Part shown: in pieces, positions 7,141-13,782 of the stretch
How positions within the stretch are numbered: the first letter of the stretch is position 1
How the letters are laid out: every line of letters starts with the position of its first letter
Assembly: GCA_031416415.1 (NCBI GenBank)
Contig: JANOTP010000214.1
Span: forward strand, 1 to 29,299
Reading direction: 5' to 3'
Source of the DNA: JANYCO01 sp031416415
GTDB taxonomy: Bacteria; Bacteroidota; Bacteroidia; Cytophagales; Cytophagaceae
DNA: 29,299 bases
The notes under the pieces: model-generated
Told to the model about the DNA's origin: nothing
Databases searched by the model: none
The model's input: the letters and a program-made list of their open reading frames with translations, nothing else
Made by a program: the position numbers and the translations under genes

Positions 7141-8538
7141 CTATTTACAATGTTCTATAATTAGACTTTCTGCTTTAGCATTTTTGAGTTTTAAAGCTTT
7201 ATTAAAGTCTAAACAAGCTCCTTCTTTCTGATTGTTATAAATTTTCGAAAGTCCTCTAACTAAATATGCCAAATCATTATTAGTATCGAGTTCTATTGCC
7301 TTGCTAAAATCAATTATTGCCTCGTTGAAGTTTGCATTCAGATATTTAAAATTTCCTCTTTGTAAGTAGGCATCGGAGTTCATAGGATCAATTTCTATTG
7401 CTTTATTAAAATCAGCAAGAGCTCCTTTATGATCTAATTTATTATCTTTTATCGTATTGGATTTTAAAGTTCCTCTTTTATAATAAACTTGAATATATTG
7501 GGGATTAATTTCAAGAGCTTTTGTATAATCAGCAATGGCGCCATTATTATCCTTTAGTTTTTCTTTTGAATAGCCTCGATAAAAATAAGATTCAGCTTTA
7601 TTTGATTCGAGTTCAATCGACCTTGTAATGTCAGTAATAGAACCGTTATAGTCAAATAAGCGTTGCTTCAAGAGGCCTCTATTATAATAAGCATCAGAAT
7701 AATTAGGGTTAATTTCTATAGTTTTAGAAAAATCTACTATAGCATCCGAGAATGCTTCAGTCGCAATTTCAGAAACACCTCTGTCGAAATACACCTTCCA
7801 ATAAGTTGAATTTAATTCTAATGACTTATTGAAATCTAATATTGCTTCTCTATGATCATTTATATGGCCCTTTGAAAGTCCTCTAAAATAATAAACATTA
7901 GCATTTGTTGAATCTAATTCGATGGCTCTGTTTAAATCTATTATTGCACCTCTATAATTTTTAATAAAAAAATTTGAAAACCCTCTGTTCGAATATGCAA
8001 TTACATAAGTTGGATTTAATTCTATCGCTTTACTGAAGTCAGCAATAGATCCTTTATAATCCTTAATTTTAGTTTTATAAACTCCAATATTCGTATAGGA
8101 CATGTCAGCATATTTTGTATTTAATTCAATAGATTTATGGTAATCCTTAAGAGCACCAGTGCTATCGTGTAGTTTTTCTTTTAAAACTCCTCTATTATAA
8201 TAGGCATCCCCGTCCGTCGGACTTAACTCTAGAAGCTTATAATAATCTTCCAGTGATCCATTATAGTCCTTAATAATATATTTTGCAATAGCCCTGTTTT
8301 TATGAGCCTTTATATGTTTTGGATTCGATTCAATAGTCCTATTGTAATAGGATATAGCTCCATTGAAGTCGTTCAGTAGAAATCTTTCATCTCCACTTTT
8401 ATAATATTTTTCACCCTTTTGAGAATACCCGATTAAGGGTATAAATAAAAAAAAGAAAATTAACTTTCGCAGATAAGATGTTATAATCATATTTTCATAG
8501 ACTGTTTTAACATTCAAATATTTTATAAGATTATTCAT
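7141..8538 (-). CDS. Secreted tetratricopeptide-repeat protein (about 12 TPRs)
   Basis: 465 residues. After an N-terminal hydrophobic signal (LIFFFLFIPLIGYSQ), essentially the whole protein is a run of ~34-residue TPR units, with recurring signatures such as AYYNRGVLKEKLHDSTGALK, DYHKSIELN, AIADYTKALEINPQY and ALADFNKAIEIDP. TPR solenoids bind other proteins; no catalytic domain is fused, so it is probably a periplasmic scaffold. The ATG at 8490 would put the signal peptide at the very N-terminus and may be the true start; the one at 8538 has an AAGGGA sequence ~9 bases upstream. Bounded on both sides by array repeats and terminators, so transcribed alone. Confidence 0.85.
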   Translation of the reverse strand: MNNLIKYLNVKTVYENMIITSYLRKLIFFFLFIPLIGYSQKGEKYYKSGDERFLLNDFNGAISYYNRTIESNPKHIKAHKNRAIAKYIIKDYNGSLEDYYKLLELSPTDGDAYYNRGVLKEKLHDSTGALKDYHKSIELNTKYADMSYTNIGVYKTKIKDYKGSIADFSKAIELNPTYVIAYSNRGFSNFFIKNYRGAIIDLNRAIELDSTNANVYYFRGLSKGHINDHREAILDFNKSLELNSTYWKVYFDRGVSEIATEAFSDAIVDFSKTIEINPNYSDAYYNRGLLKQRLFDYNGSITDITRSIELESNKAESYFYRGYSKEKLKDNNGAIADYTKALEINPQYIQVYYKRGTLKSNTIKDNKLDHKGALADFNKAIEIDPMNSDAYLQRGNFKYLNANFNEAIIDFSKAIELDTNNDLAYLVRGLSKIYNNQKEGACLDFNKALKLKNAKAESLIIEHCK

Positions 8539-8603
8539 TTAAGAATCCCTTTTATGCTTTTTCTATTGTGGGAGTATATCAAGTTTAATAAACTAACTAA
8601 ATT

Positions 8604-8655
8604 ATAATAAACAAAAAAGGTCTCACTTTTCAGTAAGACCTTTTTTGTTTATTAT
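8604..8655. terminator. Long bidirectional hairpin terminator next to array repeat 5
   Basis: A 24-bp stem with a single mismatch and a four-base loop (8604-8627 pairs with 8632-8655). The core is AAAAAAGGTCT...AGACCTTTTTT, extended by AATAAAC/GTTTATT. With A and T runs on both sides it can terminate in either direction. The core matches the terminator at 6938-6970. Confidence 0.85.
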
Positions 8656-8694
8656 CCACTTAGACCTACATACAGGTGCAAAGAGATACATTTT

Positions 8695-8759
8695 GTAGAC
8701 TGGAGGGTCCGAATTTCGAACCACTTTATTGAAAATTCAAAGAATTTATCAATTTTCAA
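8695..8759 (-). repeat. Array repeat copy 5, divergent, at the boundary with the arsenic island
   Basis: GTAGACTGGAGGGTC is identical to copy 2; the rest is changed to CGAATTTCGAACC. In the changed part GGTCCGAA/TTCGAACC (8706-8713, 8715-8722) is almost a perfect inverted repeat. An inverted repeat TTGAAAATT/AATTTTCAA (8729-8737, 8751-8759) occupies the place of the small stem in the other copies. It lies downstream of the last gene of the arsenic island. Confidence 0.6.
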
Positions 8760-8764
8760 AGACT

Positions 8765-8842
8765 TTAAAATTTAGCATTTAGTACCGAACCTTCACCATC
8801 GATGCTTTGCTCTTGCAAAGGTTTAACATAAAAAAACTCCAA
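8765..8842 (-). pseudogene. Short coding-like remnant between the arsenic island and the array
   Basis: A 25-codon minus-strand frame from a TTG to TAA at 8765-8767 reads LEFFYVKPLQEQSIDGEGSV then LNAKF, with coding-like composition, no ATG and an in-frame stop two codons upstream. It could be the tail of a decayed gene or a copy of a dispersed repeat that happens to be open. Family not recognised. Confidence 0.3.
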
Positions 8843-8879
8843 TTGTTACATCAATATACAGTTTTGAAATTATTCCCTA

Positions 8880-9611
8880 TTATTTATTCTCTTTTGACAA
8901 ATTAATAGTTGTGATCCAACTTAACTGTAAATACCATAAATTCATCCTGTCCAGAGCAGCGTTACGAACCCATGTAATATAAGTAGGCCCAGCTTCAAAA
9001 TTGCCAATCTTTTTTGTTTTCACTCCAATGCCTGCATACGCCCAGTTCTCTCCACAGAAGGTGCCTCTTGGACTGGAGGTTGTAAAGAAAAATTCATTGT
9101 ATGAGGTAAAGTAACATTTGCCAGATTTTTGTAAAGGAAATTCTGTACCAATCAGGTATCGTAATCGATGTGAAAGAGGATAGGAATTATTTGTCCTGTT
9201 TTGAATAAACCGTTCATCAAAGCGGATGCGGTGTTTAATCGTAACCTTTTTTATAAAATGTTTGTAAGTGACTTGTTCCCATATCCTATGCTCATTATTA
9301 TAACTATTCAGAAATGGATCTGAACGCTGGTAAGTATAACTGATTGCAAACGACAATTGCTTTGTAGCATTAAAAACGATCGCATTCTCATCATACAATA
9401 AAAACGTTTTAGCAGGATAAGTTACTCCTTCAATTTTCTGGTTAAAAGTATTGACAGCCCCAAAAAGGAAAATGCTATAGTCCCATTTTTTGTAGATTCG
9501 TCCATTCTGATTATAAACCGGAAACAATCCATAAAAATTTAAATCCTGGGCATTGATTAATTCGATCCACAGTGTGAAGAACAAAAGTATTAATAAAACT
9601 CTTTTTATCAT
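8880..9611 (-). CDS. DUF2490-type outer-membrane beta-barrel protein
   Basis: 243 residues with a signal peptide (LLILLFFTLWIELINAQ). The remainder has alternating hydrophobic/polar strands and many aromatic residues. The segment IKHRIRFDERFI, with the pattern HR.R.(D/E)ERF, plus HRLRYLIGTEFPL and the end WYLQLSWITT, fit DUF2490-family outer-membrane proteins. The start lies 12 bp after the dsbD stop, so it is the last gene of the exported arsC-arsC-dsbD operon. Its role there is unknown; a porin-like or structural role is possible. Confidence 0.75.
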   Translation of the reverse strand: MIKRVLLILLFFTLWIELINAQDLNFYGLFPVYNQNGRIYKKWDYSIFLFGAVNTFNQKIEGVTYPAKTFLLYDENAIVFNATKQLSFAISYTYQRSDPFLNSYNNEHRIWEQVTYKHFIKKVTIKHRIRFDERFIQNRTNNSYPLSHRLRYLIGTEFPLQKSGKCYFTSYNEFFFTTSSPRGTFCGENWAYAGIGVKTKKIGNFEAGPTYITWVRNAALDRMNLWYLQLSWITTINLSKENK

Positions 9612-9623
9612 GTATTACTAAAA

Positions 9624-10970
9624 TTAGTTATTCAAAAACAGCATCATTTCACCTGTTTTGAGAAAGTCATTGGTTTTATAAATAAGATTGCTTTCCTTAT
9701 CGGTGATAAGAAAAAATGGTAATCCTACTTTCAGTTCAGGGAATCTGGAATCGTTTTTAAATTCCTGAAATAATGGGGAGGTATCATATACTTTCAGAAG
9801 AACTACATTCTTTAGGGATTCATTAAACGCTTTGTTTGACTGAGTAACTTTCTGAAACTCCTTACAATTAGTACACCAGTCTGCATGAAAATCTACAAAC
9901 ACAGGTTTCCCTTTTTCTTTTGCAACTTTGTAGGCTTCTTCTTTATCCAGATACCATGTTAACTCTCCTTTCACTTCTGTTTTAGGAGAAGTTATGGCTA
10001 TGTCTGCATTCGACACCGTTTGAGGGATCATTGCTCTCATCAATACAAGACTTCCTACAATACCTGAAAGAAGCAATAATGCTTTTCTCATTTTTTGATG
10101 TGGCATATATTGCTCCAGCTGATAGTGATACGCTGCAATTAGAATAGCCGCCACTCCGAAAGCTATAGCTATCACTGAACCATCAGCAAATCCGAAACCA
10201 AGCAATGCTTTTTCGAGATAGACATATGAAAAATATAAAATCAAACCACCTAGTATCCATTGAGCATAATGCATCCACTTACCGGATTTTGGCAACGATA
10301 ATCCAAACACTCCTATCAATAAAAAAGGTAGTCCCAGTCCAATACCAAAAGCAAGCATTTTAACGGCTGCTGTTAATGCCAGTCCAACTGAGAAATCATT
10401 ACTTTGTGCTGCTATTCCGATCAGGATACTTACTACAATAGGGCCTACACATGCCGAAGAAAGTAATCCTGTCCCCATTCCCATAAGAAAAGTACCGACA
10501 ATGCCTTTGTTTTTAGATTCTCCTGAGGCTCCAGAAAAGATAGGGAGGTTCAATAGTTCAACGGAGGATAATCCCAAAAGAAAAATACAAATAGCTATGA
10601 TTAAGTTAGAGATAGGTAATCGCAATAGTGTATTGAAGGCTCCACCACTGGCCGATGCTATTATTCCAAACAGGAAATACATAAATACTATCCCAACGAA
10701 ATAAAATAAAGGATGGATGAATCTACGGGAAGTTCCTGATCGCGCTTTCAATATATTCACCGTAATCGGGTATAAAGGATATGTACAGGGCAGTAAGCTT
10801 GCTAATGCCCCACCAATCAATAAAAAGAAATAAGAAGTGAACGAGCTATCACCGGAAGATAATTGGCTTTCTAGCCAGCTGTTCATATCTGCTAGAGGCG
10901 ATTGGGCAAAAGCAACAGTAGGAATGGCAAGTAATAAAGAAACTGTTCCTGAAATTATTAATTTTCTCAT
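9624..10970 (-). CDS. dsbD: Thiol:disulfide interchange protein DsbD (CcdA-type membrane domain plus thioredoxin domain)
   Basis: 448 residues. Signal peptide to about residue 22 (AIPTVAFAQ), then ~8 membrane helices (46-315) and a periplasmic thioredoxin domain (~335-448). The membrane domain keeps both redox cysteines, C62 in LLPCTYPLYP and C174 in SSACVGP. The C-terminal domain has the CxxC active site WCTNC (C366, C369). The N-terminal periplasmic alpha domain of enterobacterial DsbD is absent, as in many bacteroidete homologues. DsbD carries electrons from cytoplasmic thioredoxin to periplasmic thiols. It starts 4 bp after the stop of an exported ArsC-type reductase, so in this operon its substrates are probably the two exported ArsC proteins, whose catalytic cycle needs a thioredoxin-like reductant. 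Confidence 0.9.
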   Translation of the reverse strand: MRKLIISGTVSLLLAIPTVAFAQSPLADMNSWLESQLSSGDSSFTSYFFLLIGGALASLLPCTYPLYPITVNILKARSGTSRRFIHPLFYFVGIVFMYFLFGIIASASGGAFNTLLRLPISNLIIAICIFLLGLSSVELLNLPIFSGASGESKNKGIVGTFLMGMGTGLLSSACVGPIVVSILIGIAAQSNDFSVGLALTAAVKMLAFGIGLGLPFLLIGVFGLSLPKSGKWMHYAQWILGGLILYFSYVYLEKALLGFGFADGSVIAIAFGVAAILIAAYHYQLEQYMPHQKMRKALLLLSGIVGSLVLMRAMIPQTVSNADIAITSPKTEVKGELTWYLDKEEAYKVAKEKGKPVFVDFHADWCTNCKEFQKVTQSNKAFNESLKNVVLLKVYDTSPLFQEFKNDSRFPELKVGLPFFLITDKESNLIYKTNDFLKTGEMMLFLNN

Positions 10971-10974
10971 TATT

Positions 10975-11676
10975 TTACTTAGAATACTGAGAGAAAATAT
11001 ACATCATTTCTGCAGCGATCTGTCTGCAACGGTCATCGTACTTAGCTTCTTCTTCAGCTGTACCGTCAAAGGCTTTAGGATCCTCATAAGGAATCGCAAC
11101 ACGGAACGTTGCTCCTTCTACCATAGGACAAGTTTTATCTGCCTGAGAACAGGTCATCACAGCACAAAAATTACTTTTGGGATTAGGATCATCACTATAC
11201 TTCTTGGAGAAAGCTTTTAGAGGTGTTACGTTATCTGAAAACTTCACTTCATATACCGGATTTTTATCATCCGAGGTTTTGGTTATTTTCAGTCCAGCCT
11301 TAGTAAGCGCTTTTACAGCTCTGGGATTAAATGCTGTACCTTCCGTTCCACCAGAATAGCAGGAAACCCCTTTGACACCATAATATTCTGCCGCGGTTTG
11401 CGCCCAGATCTGAGACATATGGCTACGTCTGGAGTTGTGTGTACAAATGAATACAAGACTGGCTTTTTTCTCAGCAGACAGTTTCGTTTTTAAGAAAAGT
11501 GTTATTTTTTTTAGCTGTTCTTTTCTTTCCGGGGTTATTTTATCAAAGTCTTTAACAGAAGCTTGTAAGTACTTATCAACTTCAAGGTAAACTTTTCTTG
11601 TGTGATATTCCTTATTTATAAATGAGGATGCTACTAATACCGTAGAAAATAGAACGATGTAAAAGATTGTTTTCAT
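10975..11676 (-). CDS. Exported ArsC-like (low-molecular-weight phosphatase fold) arsenate reductase, paralogue 3
   Basis: 233 residues. An N-terminal hydrophobic segment (MKTIFYIVLFSTVLVASSFI) is a signal peptide or membrane anchor, so the enzyme faces the periplasm. The P-loop CTHNSRR begins at C78 (CX5R), and the resolving pair C176/C183 is spaced i, i+7 as in thioredoxin-coupled ArsC (C82/C89 in the S. aureus enzyme). It shares the N-terminal extension FDKITPERKEQLKKI and the ending DPKAFDGT...YDDRCRQIA with the cytoplasmic ArsC at 19067-19678. All catalytic cysteines are present, so it is probably active. Lies between another exported paralogue and dsbD. Alternative: a periplasmic protein-tyrosine phosphatase. 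Confidence 0.8.
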   Translation of the reverse strand: MKTIFYIVLFSTVLVASSFINKEYHTRKVYLEVDKYLQASVKDFDKITPERKEQLKKITLFLKTKLSAEKKASLVFICTHNSRRSHMSQIWAQTAAEYYGVKGVSCYSGGTEGTAFNPRAVKALTKAGLKITKTSDDKNPVYEVKFSDNVTPLKAFSKKYSDDPNPKSNFCAVMTCSQADKTCPMVEGATFRVAIPYEDPKAFDGTAEEEAKYDDRCRQIAAEMMYIFSQYSK

Positions 11677-11736
11677 AATTTATTTTATAGTTAATTTGTA
11701 TAGAAGATAATTCAGAGATATTCTACCTCTATATTT

Positions 11737-12465
11737 TTATTTCCTGTTTGTTTCAATATCATCTACTATTTTTGATTTCAATTGGGCCAAGAGATAGAAC
11801 ATCTCACGAGCCACTTCACGACATGTATCATCATAAGTCTTAGTTTCAGACAACGTTTTATCTGCGTATCTAGGATCTATATAAGGTAAGTAGAAACGTG
11901 CTTTTGCTTCTTTTGCTTCCGGGCATGATTCATCTTTGGCGGAACATACTATAATTGCAAAAAAATCTTTTTGTGGATTTTCTTCATTATTATAAGCTTT
12001 AGAATAATTATAGATAGGTTTGTATTTCTGGTTTATTACTATTTTATAAACCGGGTTAGTTTCAGAACTTGTATCCGCTTTAGTAACTTGTATTCCAACT
12101 CTACGAAGTGATTCTACCGCTCTTATATTAAATGCAGTTGCTTTGCTGCCACCTGAAAACGAGTTAACAGTAAATACACCATAATACTGATTAGCAGCTG
12201 TAAGCCAAACCTGTGCCATCTGACTTCTACGGGAATTGTGTGTGCAAATAAAGAGCGGTTGAAGAGCGTGTCTTGCCTGCCATTCTTGATACATGTAATC
12301 GCTAATCTTATTCAGAACTTTTTTCCTGTTTTTAGGAATCTTGTCGAATTCATCGACAACTGAATTCACATATGTTTGAAGAGTGTCATTAAAAGCCTGA
12401 GCTGACAAATCATTAATGGTAACAGCCATTAACACAGTAACAAGTAGAATTTTAAACAGTTTCAT
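11737..12465 (-). CDS. Exported ArsC-like arsenate reductase, paralogue 2
   Basis: 242 residues with a clear cleavable signal peptide (LLVTVLMAVTINDLSAQ/AF), so periplasmic. The P-loop CTHNSRR begins at C74 and the resolving pair C174/C181 keeps the i, i+7 spacing. It is more diverged than paralogue 3: the conserved CAVMTC becomes AIIVC, and DPKAFDGT becomes DPRYADKT. It is the first gene of the operon arsC-arsC-dsbD-DUF2490. Two palindromes matching the arsR operator lie 35 and 164 bp upstream, so induction by arsenite is likely. Enzymatic role is inferred from the conserved cysteines. Confidence 0.8.
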   Translation of the reverse strand: MKLFKILLVTVLMAVTINDLSAQAFNDTLQTYVNSVVDEFDKIPKNRKKVLNKISDYMYQEWQARHALQPLFICTHNSRRSQMAQVWLTAANQYYGVFTVNSFSGGSKATAFNIRAVESLRRVGIQVTKADTSSETNPVYKIVINQKYKPIYNYSKAYNNEENPQKDFFAIIVCSAKDESCPEAKEAKARFYLPYIDPRYADKTLSETKTYDDTCREVAREMFYLLAQLKSKIVDDIETNRK

Positions 12466-12499
12466 AGTTTTAATTTTAAGTTAACATTCATGCCAATAA

Positions 12500-12511
12500 C
12501 GTAATATTACG
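12500..12511. promoter_or_regulatory. Putative ArsR operator upstream of the exported arsC operon (proximal)
   Basis: CGTAATATTACG, a perfect 12-bp palindrome within AACGTAATATTACGATAA. It shares ten of twelve positions or more with the sites next to arsR and arsM. Lies 35 bp upstream of the exported arsC start. Confidence 0.7.
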
Positions 12512-12606
12512 ATAATAAAGGAGAAAAAAACGAGGTACTTTATTATAGATTGCAATTCTATTTAATGCTAAATCTCTTCTAAACTGAACCTTTCTTTTTT
12601 GACAAT

Positions 12607-12666
12607 TCCCCTTGGAATTTCAGAACAACGCAATATTGCGATTAATAAATATTAATTCCAAGGGGA
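12607..12666. repeat. 13-bp inverted repeat enclosing an ArsR-type palindrome
   Basis: TCCCCTTGGAATT (12607-12619) and AATTCCAAGGGGA (12654-12666) are perfect inverted repeats separated by 34 bp. The palindrome CGCAATATTGCG is almost exactly at the centre. No T-run follows on either strand, so it is not an ordinary intrinsic terminator for the Rieske gene that ends at 12735. It could be a composite operator or a cruciform-forming site. Confidence 0.6.
12629..12640. promoter_or_regulatory. Putative ArsR operator upstream of the exported arsC operon (distal)
   Basis: CGCAATATTGCG, a perfect palindrome within AACGCAATATTGCGATTAA. Centre-to-centre distance to the proximal site is 129 bp. Same family as the sites at 20990 and 21368. 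Confidence 0.7.
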
Positions 12667-12734
12667 GTTGAATAACTTAACTTAAACTTTACACGACAAA
12701 TTTTCAGATAAAGTATGAAAGTCTAATTAATAGG

Positions 12735-13754
12735 TTAATAACTATAAACGATTACTTTCGATAGTCCTGAAAAGTATTCTGTTCGATGTGTATTTAAAGG
12801 ATCCAAGGCAGGACCATTTGTTACAGTTCCATCAGTAGCAAATGCGGAGCCATGACACGGGCATTTAAAACTATTGTCAGATTGTAGCCATATAACACAT
12901 CCAAGATGAGTACAATGCATGGAAAATGTTTTGTACTCAATAGCTGAAACTTTTCTTACAATACAAGAGCCAAGTGCAGGGATTTCAAAAATTTTATATC
13001 CTCCTATAATTTGAAGTTCTGAATGAATGTTTAGATCAATTTCAAACTCTGTAACTATATTAAATGCTTTGTCACTCAAATCGTAAACGGCTTGATTCGT
13101 TGCATCAAGTATTTTTATTCTGGCCTGTGCTGAGTTTATGGGATTTACTATCCAAGTATATGAATGTTCGCTTATATTAGTTGCTAATGTTGTCCATACA
13201 TTGTTGTCGATGAGTAATTGTAATCTGAATTCGTTAATATTTTCAGCATCCCATGTGATATTATAACTTTGACCTACAACAAGTGTTGTGAGTACGTTTG
13301 GAGTTAATAGGTTAACATTTTTGTGTGCTGATCCTTTTATTATACTAAATGTACTGTCTGAAGTATCTGTCAAATCAATTTCATCACTCACTATTTTCAA
13401 TTTACAGTTCTGAGCAAAAATGTCTATGTTTGGCAACTCAATAAGAGCATGAAAAGAAACTGCCTCCTGGTTTTTTTTCAAATAATCCCAAGTAATGCCA
13501 GAATCATAACTAAGTAAAATATTAATTCTATTGATATTTTCTGATGTCCAGAGTACATCAATAGAATTTAACTGATCAAATAACTCTCCTCCATTTGGAA
13601 TTAGCAGTTTTAACTTGGTATTCTTATCATCTCCACTTATTAGATCTTCTTTCTTATTATATGTACATGCATTTAAAATTTCAGCCATAGGTAACAATAA
13701 ACCTATAGAACAAATTTTTGAAAAGAGAATGGTAAACGTTCGACGATTAATCAT
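12735..13754 (-). CDS. Rieske [2Fe-2S] lipoprotein with two Ig-like domains
   Basis: 339 residues. The N-terminus has a twin-arginine-like motif (NRRTFTIL), a hydrophobic stretch and a lipobox LNAC at C30, so it is probably a Tat-exported lipoprotein. Residues ~45-135 and ~145-235 are two Ig/fibronectin-like repeats (LLIPNGGELFDQLNSIDVLW and LLTPNVLTTLVVGQSYNITW). The C-terminal ~90 residues are a Rieske domain with the cluster ligands CTHLGC and CPCHGSAF (~279-303), i.e. CxH...CxxH. It would transfer electrons in the periplasm. The start is 28 bp from the peroxidase gene, so the two are co-transcribed and may be redox partners. The Ig-Rieske combination is unusual. Confidence 0.85.
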   Translation of the reverse strand: MINRRTFTILFSKICSIGLLLPMAEILNACTYNKKEDLISGDDKNTKLKLLIPNGGELFDQLNSIDVLWTSENINRINILLSYDSGITWDYLKKNQEAVSFHALIELPNIDIFAQNCKLKIVSDEIDLTDTSDSTFSIIKGSAHKNVNLLTPNVLTTLVVGQSYNITWDAENINEFRLQLLIDNNVWTTLATNISEHSYTWIVNPINSAQARIKILDATNQAVYDLSDKAFNIVTEFEIDLNIHSELQIIGGYKIFEIPALGSCIVRKVSAIEYKTFSMHCTHLGCVIWLQSDNSFKCPCHGSAFATDGTVTNGPALDPLNTHRTEYFSGLSKVIVYSY

Positions 13755-13782
13755 TTAATTAACAATAGCTAAAATTAAGATA

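Noticed and set aside
3795..8722. Array repeats as classical integron attC sites
   Set aside because: GTTCGAT resembles GTTRRRY at six of seven positions, but no matching RYYYAAC partner with the L''/L' arrangement is found, and no IntI gene is present. The cassette idea is kept only as an analogy.
8695..8722. Repeat 5 (and the repeats generally) as a tRNA 3' fragment used as an attachment site, because of GGTTCGAA
   Set aside because: The bases flanking the T-loop-like motif cannot form a five-pair T stem in any copy, and there is no acceptor/CCA end.
10501..11359. Plus-strand frames opposite dsbD and the exported arsC genes
   Set aside because: They lie entirely antisense to well-supported genes with conserved catalytic residues and have no family character.
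12735..13754. Rieske protein as the small subunit of an arsenite oxidase
   Set aside because: It is about twice the usual length because of two Ig-like domains, and no molybdopterin-binding large subunit is encoded nearby.
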